Part shown: one piece after another, positions 29,491 to 38,319 of the stretch
How the letters are laid out: the number at the start of each line of letters is the position of its first letter
Position numbering within the stretch: position 1 is the first letter of the stretch
Origin: Streptantibioticus ferralitis
GTDB taxonomy: Bacteria; Actinomycetota; Actinomycetes; Streptomycetales; Streptomycetaceae
Direction: 5' to 3'
Assembly: GCF_029223525.1 (NCBI RefSeq)
Contig: NZ_JARHTQ010000027.1
Span: 1-64,000, forward strand
Length of the DNA stretch: 64,000 bases
Made by a program: the position numbers and the translations under genes
The notes under the pieces: model-generated
What the model was told of the DNA's origin: nothing
The model's input: only the letters and a program-made list of their open reading frames with translations
Database searches by the model: none

Positions 29491-30324
29491 TTACCTCCCA
29501 GGACCCTCCGGCGGCCGCTGCCGCGGCATATTGGGGCGGTTTCCGGGCGGCAACGGAAACCGCCCCTGCTGCTGCCCGCCCTCGCCGCGCCGCCAGGACA
29601 CCAGCGCCTGGGTGCGCAGCGGCGCGGTCCCGGCGCCGAACTCCACCATCCACTCCGCCGTCTCCCCGCGCACCAGCTCCGAGATGTCCTCGCTGAACCG
29701 GCGCAGCACGGCGAGGCACCGCTCCGCGGCCTCGCTCGCGGTGCCCTCGGTCGGGCCGAGCACCTCCCGTACGCTCTCCGACGCCCAGTCGAAGCGCAGC
29801 TGCTCCAGCCGCCGTTGCACCGCCTGTGCGGTCGCGACATCGCGCATCCACCCCGAGGTCAGACCGAACCACCGGTCGACTCCCACGCAGACGGCGGCCG
29901 CCAGCAAGCCCAGGTACCCCCAGCCCGCCAGGTTGTTCGCGGTGTGCGTCAACTCCACCAGCGGCAGCGCGAGCCCGGTGCCCACGCCGAGCACGGTGGT
30001 GACCCGCAGCGCACGGGCCCAGCGGCGCTTGCGCACCCGGTCCGCCAGGTACCAGTCGGCGGTGCGCAGCGCGCTGTCCTCCGCCCAGCGGTACAGCTCA
30101 CCGAGGCGGGCCGCCGGATCGCCCCAGTCGCCGAGCGGGAACGGGGCGCCGCGCAGGTCCTCGTGCGGCGGGCCGCCGCGCCGGGATGTGCCGTCGACAC
30201 GTCCCGGGGACTGCCAACCGGGCGGCGCCGCGTCGCCGCTCGTCCGGCCGAGCGGCCACAGGCCCCGCCCCGGCCCGTTTCCCTCCTGAGGGGTCCCCTC
30301 GGGGTGCTTGTCCGGTTGGCTCAC
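29491..30324 (-). CDS. SLATT domain protein (two-TM effector-type)
   Basis: 277 residues. A disordered Pro/Gly-rich N-terminus (~1-75) is followed by helix AARLGELYRWAEDSALRTAD, two closely spaced membrane helices (about TTVLGVGTGLALPLVEL and WGYLGLLAAAVCVGV), the stretch DRWFGLTSGWMRDVATAQAV and a helical C-terminal domain. This layout and the FGxxSGWMR pattern match the SLATT families described as pore-forming effectors in bacterial conflict systems. No nucleotidyltransferase (SMODS) or SLOG partner is adjacent, so it is an orphan. Divergent from purD. Confidence 0.65.
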   Translation of the reverse strand: MSQPDKHPEGTPQEGNGPGRGLWPLGRTSGDAAPPGWQSPGRVDGTSRRGGPPHEDLRGAPFPLGDWGDPAARLGELYRWAEDSALRTADWYLADRVRKRRWARALRVTTVLGVGTGLALPLVELTHTANNLAGWGYLGLLAAAVCVGVDRWFGLTSGWMRDVATAQAVQRRLEQLRFDWASESVREVLGPTEGTASEAAERCLAVLRRFSEDISELVRGETAEWMVEFGAGTAPLRTQALVSWRRGEGGQQQGRFPLPPGNRPNMPRQRPPEGPGR

Positions 30325-30574
30325 CCGTCGAACTCCCTCGCACTCGTGCTCACGCCCACCCGAAATCCCCTTCTTACCGCCGAACGGCTGACCATGGGGG
30401 CGCGGTCAGAGGAATTCCGCCCGAAAGTGCCGTGTCGTTGGGTATGTGCCCGCCGCTTCGTTACCCGAAAGAGTGACCTCTGGACAAGGGACGGCGGGTG
30501 GGAGGGACCGACCGCAACCACGACGAACCAGGCACCGCGCAGCGCCCCCAGGAAGTCGGCCCCGGCACGCGCCG

Positions 30575-30580
30575 TAGGCT
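30575..30580 (+). promoter_or_regulatory. Leaderless-type -10 box before purD
   Basis: TAGGCT, 6 nt before GTG 30587, with no Shine-Dalgarno sequence. Confidence 0.5.
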
Positions 30581-30586
30581 GACCCC

Positions 30587-31837
30587 GTGAAGGTCCTCGT
30601 TATCGGCGGTGGCGCCCGCGAACACGCCCTGTGCCGCGCCCTCTCCCTCGACCCCGATGTCACCTCCCTGCACTGCGCGCCCGGCAACGCCGGTATCGCT
30701 CAGATCGCCGAGCAGCACGCGGTGGACGCACTCGACGGCGAGGCCGTCGCCGGCCTCGCCGCCCGACTGGCGGCCGACCTGGTCGTGGTGGGCCCGGAGG
30801 CCCCGCTGGTGGCGGGCGTCGCAGACGCGGTACGGGACCGCGGCATCGCGTGCTTCGGACCGTCCCGCCAGGCGGCCCGGCTGGAGGGGTCCAAGGCGTT
30901 CGCGAAGGACGTGATGGCCGCCGCCGGAGTACCCACCGCCCGCTCCTACGTCTGCACCACGCAGGAGGAGATCGACGAGGCGCTCGACGGGTTCGGTGCG
31001 CCCTACGTCGTCAAGGACGACGGGCTCGCGGCGGGCAAGGGCGTCGTGGTGACCGAGGACCTCGCGACCGCCCGCGAACACGCGCTGGCCTGCGGCCGGG
31101 TGGTCATCGAGGAGTTCCTCGACGGCCCGGAGGTCTCGCTCTTCGCGATCACGGACGGCACCACCGTGCTGCCGCTGCAGCCAGCGCAGGACTTCAAGCG
31201 GGCGTACGACGCCGACGCGGGCCCGAACACCGGTGGCATGGGGGCCTACTCGCCGTTGCCGTGGGCCGACTCGTCGCTGGTCGACGAGGTCATGGCGACC
31301 GTGCTGCAGCCGACGGTGGACGAACTGCGTCGCCGCGGCACGCCGTTCGCCGGTCTGCTCTACGCGGGTCTGGCGATCACCTCGCGCGGTGTGCGGGTCA
31401 TCGAGTTCAACGCCCGCTTCGGCGACCCGGAGACCCAGGTCGTGCTCGCCCGGCTGAAGACCCCGCTGGCGAGCGTGCTGCTGAACGCGGCGACCGGACG
31501 GCTGGACGAGGAGCCGCCGCTGCGGTGGAGCGACGGCGCCGCCGTGACCGTCGTCATCGCCTCGCACAACTACCCGGGGACGCCCCGCACCGGTGACCCC
31601 ATCGAGGGCCTGGAGGCGGTGGCGTCTAGCGACGCTCTGACGTATGTACTGCACGCGGGTACGAAGCTTGATGCAGAAGGACGCGTGGTGAGCGCGGGCG
31701 GACGGGTACTGTCCGTGACCGCGACGGGTCCAGATTTGGCCAAAGCTCGGCGGCGCGCATACGCCGGGGTCGACCTGATTCACCTTGACGGCGCCCACCA
31801 CCGGACGGACATCGCGAAGGCGGCAGCGGAGGGGTAA
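30587..31837 (+). CDS. purD: Phosphoribosylamine-glycine ligase (GAR synthetase)
   Basis: 416 residues; ATP-dependent joining of glycine to phosphoribosylamine, second step of purine synthesis. ATP-grasp fold: the N-terminal [20 protein letters not shown]-loop region [30 protein letters not shown] and the metal-binding end [14 protein letters not shown] are all present. Begins with GTG in a leaderless-type context. It is the first of the pur genes in this part of the window and is divergent from the SLATT gene. Confidence 0.97.
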   Translation: MKVLVIGGGAREHALCRALSLDPDVTSLHCAPGNAGIAQIAEQHAVDALDGEAVAGLAARLAADLVVVGPEAPLVAGVADAVRDRGIACFGPSRQAARLEGSKAFAKDVMAAAGVPTARSYVCTTQEEIDEALDGFGAPYVVKDDGLAAGKGVVVTEDLATAREHALACGRVVIEEFLDGPEVSLFAITDGTTVLPLQPAQDFKRAYDADAGPNTGGMGAYSPLPWADSSLVDEVMATVLQPTVDELRRRGTPFAGLLYAGLAITSRGVRVIEFNARFGDPETQVVLARLKTPLASVLLNAATGRLDEEPPLRWSDGAAVTVVIASHNYPGTPRTGDPIEGLEAVASSDALTYVLHAGTKLDAEGRVVSAGGRVLSVTATGPDLAKARRRAYAGVDLIHLDGAHHRTDIAKAAAEG

Positions 31838-32115
31838 CGCGGGCGAAAGGGGTGGGCGGGCGGTAACCGCCCGCCGTGGGCGCAACCACCCCGCGCCCGG
31901 CCCGCTTCCGCCATTCCATCGGGTGAGGGCTTAGCCATCCGGCTGACGCGGCCACCCGCCGCAACTAGGGTGCCCGGCATGCGGACTCCAGCCGCCACCG
32001 TGCCCTTAAGGCAACTGGCCGCACCACATTGCGATGTCAGTGGGCGATGCCACAGTGGGGGGATGAAGCAACGCCGTCGGCGGCTCGTTGGTCGCAGGGC
32101 CTTCTCAGCTTGGGG

Positions 32116-33834
32116 GTGAACAGCTCGGTGGCCGGTGAAGACGCAGCACGCACCCGCGCCCTCGCGGTGCTCCGCATCCGCAGCACCGCGCTGGCGGTCG
32201 CCCTGCTGCCCGCCGCCTTCGCGGTGGTGCTGCTGGTCGCCGGTGCCACGGGCCGGATCGGCGGCGGGGGATGGGACGCGCTGCGCTGGGCCGTGGTGGG
32301 CGGCGCCCTGGCGGTGCTGGTCCTCGCGGGCGGCGTGGCCGCGGTGATCGTACGGGCCCGGCCCGCCGTGAGCCCGACCGTCCCGGTGACCGAGGCATCC
32401 GCGCCCGAGCTGTACCGCATGGTGCGTGACCTGGCCGGACGGCTTCAGGTACCGGTGCCGTCGGCGATAGCGCTCACCCCGGACTGCGACAGCTGGCTGG
32501 AGGACCGCAGCCATCAGCGGCGCCGGACGGACCGGGGCGCGCGGCCGGCGGACCGCGGCGCCGGCCGTCGGCTGGCGCGGCGCGCGCCGCAGGCTCCGGT
32601 GCTGGTCATCGGGTCGCCGTTCATGTGGTGGATGCGGGTCGCCGAGCTACGCGCGCTGCTCGCTCCGGTCGTGGCGGGCACCGGACCGTCCGCCGACCCG
32701 GACATAGCCGCGGCCCGCCGCTTCGTACGCGGCCTGGACGCCGCCGTCGCGGTATCGGCGCAGGGCAGCGCCACATCGGGCGACCCCGGTGGGCTCGCCC
32801 GACTGGTCCGGCGCCCGGCGCTGGGGTTCATCGGCTGGGTGGCCCGGCTGCTGCTGCGCGGCTGCCGGGCGCACATCGCGGAGATGGAGCGCGCGGTCGC
32901 GGCCGCCGCCTCCGAGCGTGCGCAGGCGGTGGACTACGGGCTGCGGATCGTCGCCCAGGAGCAGGTCGGCCTGGCCTACGCCGGTTGGGACCGGCTGCTG
33001 ACCCGGGTGGCGCTACCCGCCTGGCGGATGGGCCGCTGGCCGTCCCGGCTGGACGCGGGCGTGGTCTCGGCCCTCACCGAGCTGTCCCGCCGGGACCGGC
33101 TGGCCGAGGGATTCGAGAGCAGGCTCGGCGAGAGGCCCGCCTGTGACCTGCTGGAAGAGCCCGGTGTGATCGACGAGGCCGCCTCGCTGCTGGCCGCCCG
33201 GCTCTTCCACGGTGTCCCGGCGCGCCCCGCCACCGGCTGGTCGCCGGTCGCCTGGGAGGCGTACCCCGAAGAGGTGGTCGACCGCATATGGCGCAGCGAC
33301 GCCGCGCGGCTGCACCGGGTGCTCGACGAGCTGTCGCCGCCCGCCGGGGTGCCCGGAGCGTCCGGGATCGTCGACGGGCCGGGGCCCGCCAAGGCGACCC
33401 TCGCCCGGGTCCTCGACCGCCTCGCGCGGGGCGGCAGTGAGGAGCTCGCGGCCCGGATCAGCGTGCTGCAGGCGCGGGAGGAACGCGAGCAGGCGCACAC
33501 CGAAGCACTCGTGCCGACGACCGTGCCGACCGCCGCCGTTGGCCCGGAGGGCGACCCGGCCACCCCCGTCTACCAGCTGCTTCCCCCGCGTACCGGCCGT
33601 GAACTGCTCACCGACCATGTCACCGCCATGGTGTGCTGCGCCGCCGTGGACACCGCGGGCGCCGCCCCCGGGCTGGACTGGCTGGACGGCCCGGCGCTGC
33701 TGGTCGGCGGCACCCCGCGGTCGGACCTGTCCTGGCCCGTGCTGCGCCTTGTGGAGAACGGGGACCCGGCGCCACTGCGTTCCTGGCTGAACGCGGTCGG
33801 AGTCCGCCTTGAGAAGCCGGTGCGCCTTGTCTGA
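32116..33834 (+). CDS. M48 peptidase-like membrane protein lacking the HExxH zinc motif
   Basis: 572 residues if the GTG at 32116 is used; GTG 32131 and ATG 32047 are alternatives. Two N-terminal membrane helices (about 20-75) precede a domain laid out like M48 zinc peptidases: VPVPSAIALTPDCDSW, VLVIGSPFMWWMRVAELRAL, then LAPVVAGT exactly where these enzymes read LAHExxH. The usual third-ligand helix (ExEAD) is represented by AQAVDYGLRIVAQEQVG. The zinc ligands are gone, so it is probably catalytically dead. It lies between purD and the dimethylformamidase-like gene on the same strand. Confidence 0.65.
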   Translation: MNSSVAGEDAARTRALAVLRIRSTALAVALLPAAFAVVLLVAGATGRIGGGGWDALRWAVVGGALAVLVLAGGVAAVIVRARPAVSPTVPVTEASAPELYRMVRDLAGRLQVPVPSAIALTPDCDSWLEDRSHQRRRTDRGARPADRGAGRRLARRAPQAPVLVIGSPFMWWMRVAELRALLAPVVAGTGPSADPDIAAARRFVRGLDAAVAVSAQGSATSGDPGGLARLVRRPALGFIGWVARLLLRGCRAHIAEMERAVAAAASERAQAVDYGLRIVAQEQVGLAYAGWDRLLTRVALPAWRMGRWPSRLDAGVVSALTELSRRDRLAEGFESRLGERPACDLLEEPGVIDEAASLLAARLFHGVPARPATGWSPVAWEAYPEEVVDRIWRSDAARLHRVLDELSPPAGVPGASGIVDGPGPAKATLARVLDRLARGGSEELAARISVLQAREEREQAHTEALVPTTVPTAAVGPEGDPATPVYQLLPPRTGRELLTDHVTAMVCCAAVDTAGAAPGLDWLDGPALLVGGTPRSDLSWPVLRLVENGDPAPLRSWLNAVGVRLEKPVRLV

Positions 33835-34073
33835 TTCGGCGGCTGGCGGCCCAGCGGATGGCCCGCTACACGTTGACTCAACTACAGCCACACGCCCCAT
33901 CCAGCTCATCGGTCTCGTACGAGTGCGCGGCACAGATGACCGGAATTGGACCCTTCATCGCGAATCTGTTCCGATAATTAGCCACTAAGGGTGATGGACG
34001 GACCGCATTGTGTGATGTGCTGGGGCAAACAGCAGGCGCACCGCCGGCAGGACAGGGCGGGGAGGGGATTTTC

Positions 34074-35591
34074 GTGGGGACGGACCAAATCCGGCGCTGG
34101 GACTCTGGAGCCCTCGCGCACGCCGTGACCGACCCCTTCGGCCAGGGACCGCTTCCCTGGCTGCGCGGCCGGGAGTACTACCTGGACGACTCGGGGCAGT
34201 TGCTGCCCTGGTACGTGGAGCTCGCCGCCATCGACGCCCTCGACGATGAACGGGTACCGGTGCAGCGCTCGGTGCGCAGGCATCTGTCGGGTCCTCGCAA
34301 CGCCGACGACGTCCGCCTCCAGATCAAGGGCTTCGCCTCGTCCGGCTCCGTCGTCCCCGGCGGGAGCGTCGACTTCCACATCACCGTCGACCCGCCGCAG
34401 CAGTTCAGTGTCGACGTCTACCGGATCGGGCACTACGGCGGTGACGGCGCCGCCCACATCACCACCAGCCCCCGGCTGTCCGGCATTGTGCAGCCGCCCC
34501 CGCTGGCCGCGGGACGCACCGTCTCCTGCCACCACTGGTGGCTGTCCTGGCGACTGCAGATCCCGTCCTACTGGAACACCGGCGCGTACGTCGCGGTGCT
34601 GACCACCGCCGACGGCTACCGCAGCCACATTCCGTTCACCGTCCGGGACGGCCGCCCCGCCGATCTGCTGCTGGTGCTGCCCGACATCACCTGGCAGGCC
34701 TACAACCTCTACCCCGAGGACGGCAGCACCGGCGCCAGCCTGTACCACGCGTGGGACGAGGAGGGCCGACTGCTCGGCGAGGAGGCGGCCGCGGTGACGG
34801 TCTCCTTCGACCGCCCCTACGCGGGCGCGGGACTGCCGCTGCACGTGGGCCACGCCTACGACTTCATCCGCTGGGCCGAGCGCTACGGATACGACCTGGC
34901 GTACGCCGACACCCGCGATCTGCACGCGGGCCGTATCGACCCCGGCCGCTACCGGGGGCTGGTCTTCCCCGGGCACGACGAGTACTGGTCGGCGGACATG
35001 CGGCGGGCCGTCGAGCGGGCCCGGGAGCAGGGCACCTCGCTGGTGTTCCTGTCCGCCAACACCATGTACTGGCAGATCGAGTTGGGCTCGTCACCGGCGA
35101 TGGCCCCCGAGCGGCTGCTCACCTGCCGCAAGCGCCGCCGCGACCCCGGCGACCAGCGCGGCCGCACCGCCCTCTGGCGGGACATGGGCGAGCCAGAGCA
35201 GCAACTGCTCGGCGTGCAGTACGCGGGCCGGGTGCCCGACCCGTCGCCGTTGGTGGTCCGCAACGCCAACCACTGGCTGTGGCAGGCCACCGGCGCGGGG
35301 GAGGGCGACGAACTGCCCGGGCTGGTCGCGGGCGAGGCGGACCGGTACTTTCCGCGTACCGCCCTGCCGGAGTACACCGACCGGATCCTGCTCGCCCACT
35401 CCCCGTACGAGGACACCCAGGGCATGCGGGTGCACCAGGAGACCTCGCTCTACCGGGCGCCGAGCGGTGCGTATGTCTTCGCCTCCGGCACCTTCGCCTG
35501 GTCCCCGGCGCTGGACCGGCCGGGCCATGTCGACCCGCGGGTGCAGCGGGCGACCGCCAATCTGCTGGACCGTATCTGCAAGCGGGACTGA
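34074..35591 (+). CDS. N,N-dimethylformamidase large-subunit-like protein
   Basis: 505 residues from GTG 34074, chosen because GGAGGGG lies at 34061-34067. The sequence shows an Ig-like N-terminal half (GSVVPGGSVDFHITVDPP, VDVYRIGHYGGDGA) followed by a glutamine-amidotransferase-like half: DLLLVLPDITWQAYN, LVFPGHDEYWSADMRRAVERA and SANTMYWQIEL. This corresponds to the DMF-ase beta (large) subunit family. In true DMF-ases a small subunit and an iron site are required, and no small-subunit gene is present. Its natural substrate in streptomycetes is unknown. Confidence 0.78.
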   Translation: MGTDQIRRWDSGALAHAVTDPFGQGPLPWLRGREYYLDDSGQLLPWYVELAAIDALDDERVPVQRSVRRHLSGPRNADDVRLQIKGFASSGSVVPGGSVDFHITVDPPQQFSVDVYRIGHYGGDGAAHITTSPRLSGIVQPPPLAAGRTVSCHHWWLSWRLQIPSYWNTGAYVAVLTTADGYRSHIPFTVRDGRPADLLLVLPDITWQAYNLYPEDGSTGASLYHAWDEEGRLLGEEAAAVTVSFDRPYAGAGLPLHVGHAYDFIRWAERYGYDLAYADTRDLHAGRIDPGRYRGLVFPGHDEYWSADMRRAVERAREQGTSLVFLSANTMYWQIELGSSPAMAPERLLTCRKRRRDPGDQRGRTALWRDMGEPEQQLLGVQYAGRVPDPSPLVVRNANHWLWQATGAGEGDELPGLVAGEADRYFPRTALPEYTDRILLAHSPYEDTQGMRVHQETSLYRAPSGAYVFASGTFAWSPALDRPGHVDPRVQRATANLLDRICKRD

Positions 35592-35694
35592 CCCGGTGGA
35601 TCCGGGGCCGGTGCGGTGGGTGACCCCGGGCCGCGCGCCCGGATGGCGGGTACGGGAGAATCAGGGCACTTGGACCAACCTACGTGGAGGAACC

Positions 35695-36594
35695 GTGTCC
35701 GGATTCGTTGAGAAGCCCGAGCCCGAGCAGGTCCCGGGCCTGGTGCATCTGCACACCGGAAAGGTCCGTGACCTCTACCAGGACGCCGAGGGGCGGCTGG
35801 TCATGGTCGCCAGCGACCGGATGTCGGCGTACGACTGGGTGCTGCCGACCGCCATCCCGGACAAGGGGCGGATCCTCACCCAGCTCTCCCTGTGGTGGTT
35901 CGAGCAGCTCGCCGACGTCGTCGCCAACCACGTCATCTCCACCGACCTGCCCGAGGGAGCGCCCGCCGACTGGGCGGGCCGCACGATGATCTGCAAGTCG
36001 CTGCGCATGATCCCGGTCGAATGCGTCGCCCGCGGCTACCTGACCGGTTCCGGCCTCCGGGAGTACGAGCGCGACCGCACCGTCTGCGGGCTCGCCCTCC
36101 CGGAGGGGCTGGTCGACGGATCCGAGCTGCCCGCCCCGATCTTCACCCCGGCGACCAAGGCCGAGGTCGGCGAGCACGACGAAAACGTCTCGTATGAGGA
36201 GGTCGCCCGCCGGGCGGGCACGGAGACGGCCGCGCTGCTGCGGCAGACGACGCTGGCGGTGTACGGGCGGGCGCGCGACCTTGCCCGCGAGCGCGGCATC
36301 ATCCTCGCCGACACCAAGTTCGAATTCGGTTACGACGGCGACGAGTTGGTGTTGGCGGACGAGGTGCTCACCCCGGACTCCTCGCGGTTCTGGCCGGCGG
36401 ACCTGTGGCAGCCCGGACGCGCCCAGCCGTCCTTCGACAAGCAGTTCGTCCGGGACTGGTTGACGTCCGACGCCTCCGGCTGGGACCAGCACGGGGAGGC
36501 TCCGCCGCCCGAGCTGCCCGCCGATGTGGTCGAGCAGACCCGGGCCAAGTACGTGGAGGCCTACGAGCGGCTCACGGGTACGGCCTGGGTGTAG
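35695..36594 (+). CDS. purC: SAICAR synthetase
   Basis: 299 residues from GTG 35695 with GGAGG at 35686-35690. ATP-dependent ligation of aspartate to CAIR. Shows HTGKVRDLYQ (start of the ATP lobe), SDRMSAYDWVLPTAIPDKG, IPVECVARGYLTGSG, DTKFEFGYDGDELVLADEVLTPDSSRFW and RDWLTSDASGWDQ, all SAICAR-synthetase hallmarks. The length fits the long actinobacterial/eukaryotic-like type rather than the short enterobacterial type. The longer in-frame ORF upstream overlaps the preceding gene and is rejected. Confidence 0.96.
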   Translation: MSGFVEKPEPEQVPGLVHLHTGKVRDLYQDAEGRLVMVASDRMSAYDWVLPTAIPDKGRILTQLSLWWFEQLADVVANHVISTDLPEGAPADWAGRTMICKSLRMIPVECVARGYLTGSGLREYERDRTVCGLALPEGLVDGSELPAPIFTPATKAEVGEHDENVSYEEVARRAGTETAALLRQTTLAVYGRARDLARERGIILADTKFEFGYDGDELVLADEVLTPDSSRFWPADLWQPGRAQPSFDKQFVRDWLTSDASGWDQHGEAPPPELPADVVEQTRAKYVEAYERLTGTAWV

Positions 36595-36730
36595 GGGGTT
36601 TTCCCTCCCTCCTCCTGTTGCCATGGTCCGTATCTTGCCGTTGCGCGGGGCGGCCTCCGGCCCGGTTGGCGGTTCCGGGTACGGAGATTTCCCTCCCCGT
36701 TGCCGGTGCCCGCGGCTGCCGTGGGGTCGG

Positions 36731-36819
36731 GGGCGGGCCGGGGTGTCTCCTCACTCCGGCTATCACTGCACAGTTGCGGTGCGTCGCGGGGTCGCTGCGG
36801 GGACACCCCGGCCCCGCCC
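36731..36819. repeat. Long-range inverted repeat downstream of purC
   Basis: Arms GGGCGGG(-)CCGGGGTGTC at 36731-36747 and GGACACCCCGGCCCCGCCC at 36801-36819 are complementary apart from one inserted base. They enclose about 53 nt that contain TATCACTGCACAGTTGC. It occupies the 288-bp spacer between the convergent purC and MFS genes and can fold as one large structure on either strand; terminator or small structured RNA. Confidence 0.5.
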
Positions 36820-36882
36820 CACAGACGACCCAGCGCGACGGCGCCCATACGATCCCGGCAAGGGGTGGGAGGGCGGGAAGAG

Positions 36883-38124
36883 CTACGTCAGCCCCGATGG
36901 TGTGGCGGCCGAACCGAACCGCACGCCCCTTGCCTCCTTGCCGAAGGCGCTGAGCAGGATCACGACGGCCAGGATCGGGAAGACGGTCCCCATCAGCGCC
37001 GTCGGATAGCTGTAGTGCTTGGCCAGGGTCTCCTGGATCGGCAGGTTCAACGCGGCGATCAGATTGCCGAGCTGGTACGTGACCCCGGGGTAGAAGCCCC
37101 GGATCGCGTCCGGGCTGAGTTCGTTGAGGTGCGCAGGTATGACGCCCCAGGCGCCCTGGACACACAGCTGCATCATGAACGCGCTGAACGCCAGCCATCC
37201 GGCGGTCGTCGACAGCGCGAAGACCGGAACGACCAGCAGCCCGGCCGCCGCGGCGATGACGATCACCCGGCGGCGGCCCAGCCGCTCGGAGTACGCACCG
37301 AGCAGCGGTCCGCCGATCATCGCGCCGATGTTGTAGATGATGGCGATCACGATCGCGGTGTCCGCGGACATCCCCAACCCCTTCTTGATGAAGGTCGGGT
37401 AGACGTCCTGCGTGCCGTGCGACATCCAGTTGAAGGCGGTCATCAGCGCGACGAGGTACACGAAGCGCCGCAGCACGGCCGGGTCGCGGAAGATCTCGCG
37501 GGCCGGGGTGGCGTTGAGCCGTACCGTGCGCTCCCACACCTCGCTCTCCTCGACCCTGGTTCGTACGAAGAGCGCCACCAGCGCCGGGAGCAGGCTGAAC
37601 GCGAACAGGCCGCGCCAGCCGAAGGCCGGTTCGATGAAGAGGAAGGCGACCGCGGCCAGCAGATAGCCGAAGGAGTAGCCGCCCTGCAGCATTCCGGACC
37701 AGAAGCCGCGCTTCTCGGGCGGGATCTTCTCCATCGCCAGCGCGGCGCCCAGGCCCCACTCACCACCCATGCCGATGCCGTAGAGCAGCCGCAGCACCAG
37801 CAGGACCGTGTAGTTCGGCGCGAACGCGCAGGCGAAGCCGACCACCGAGTAGAACAGCACGTCGACCATGAGCGGTACGCGGCGCCCGCGCCGGTCCGCC
37901 CACAGCCCGAAGACGAACGCACCGACCGGCCGCATGATCAGCGTCACGGTGGTGAGGAAGGCCATGTCGGTCAGCGAGACCTTGAACTCGTCGGCGATCT
38001 CGCTGTAGACGAGGACCACGAGGAAGTAGTCGAAGGCGTCCATCGCCCAGCCCAGATAGGCGGCGAGGAACGCGTTGCGCTGGTCCTTGGTCAGGCCGCG
38101 CGCTTGCTCCCGTACCGTACTCAG
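36883..38124 (-). CDS. MFS transporter (metabolite:H+ symporter / sialate-transporter-like)
   Basis: 413 residues from ATG 38124 (a GTG at 38157 is the longer alternative). Twelve predicted membrane helices. After the first helix (FLAAYLGWAMDAFDYFLVVLVY) comes the MFS loop FGLWADRRGRR, with the second-half equivalent GAYSERLGRRR, and YGIGMGGEWGLGAALAMEKIP, which is characteristic of the NanT/metabolite:H+ symporter branch. The substrate is probably a carboxylate or sugar acid; it cannot be fixed from sequence. It is encoded alone, reading toward purC. Confidence 0.85.
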   Translation of the reverse strand: MSTVREQARGLTKDQRNAFLAAYLGWAMDAFDYFLVVLVYSEIADEFKVSLTDMAFLTTVTLIMRPVGAFVFGLWADRRGRRVPLMVDVLFYSVVGFACAFAPNYTVLLVLRLLYGIGMGGEWGLGAALAMEKIPPEKRGFWSGMLQGGYSFGYLLAAVAFLFIEPAFGWRGLFAFSLLPALVALFVRTRVEESEVWERTVRLNATPAREIFRDPAVLRRFVYLVALMTAFNWMSHGTQDVYPTFIKKGLGMSADTAIVIAIIYNIGAMIGGPLLGAYSERLGRRRVIVIAAAAGLLVVPVFALSTTAGWLAFSAFMMQLCVQGAWGVIPAHLNELSPDAIRGFYPGVTYQLGNLIAALNLPIQETLAKHYSYPTALMGTVFPILAVVILLSAFGKEARGVRFGSAATPSGLT

Positions 38125-38194
38125 CATTCTGCGGAAACTAGGCCCCACGTCAGGCACATGTCAATGTTTCGATCAAGAGCCGTGCGGCATGGAT

Positions 38195-38223
38195 AAGGCC
38201 CCGGCTGTGACAGCCGGGGCCTT
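38195..38223 (-). terminator. Terminator of tRNA-Gly(GCC) copy 1
   Basis: AAGGCCCCGGCTG / CAGCCGGGGCCTT with a 3-nt loop, 7 bp beyond the tRNA 3' end on the minus strand, followed there by ATCC. Confidence 0.8.
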
Positions 38224-38230
38224 TCGCTAC

Positions 38231-38306
38231 TGGAGCGGACGACGAGGCTCGAACTCGCGACCTCAACCTTGGCAAGGTTGCGCTCTACCAACTGAGCTAC
38301 GTCCGC
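38231..38306 (-). tRNA. tRNA-Gly (anticodon GCC), copy 1, CCA encoded
   Basis: On the minus strand it starts GCGGACGTAGCTCAGTTGGT, with the anticodon arm CAACCTTGCCAAGGTTG (anticodon GCC), TPsiC arm GAGTTCGAGCC-type and acceptor CGTCCGC, discriminator T and an encoded CCA. Identical, base for base, to the copy at 42153-42228. Confidence 0.96.
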
Positions 38307-38319
38307 GTGCTGTGCCCCA

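Noticed and set aside
38231-38306. tRNA-Gly as phage or ICE attachment site
   Set aside because: No integrase, excisionase or plasmid-type genes between the two tRNA copies; the whole tRNA rather than a 3' end is duplicated.
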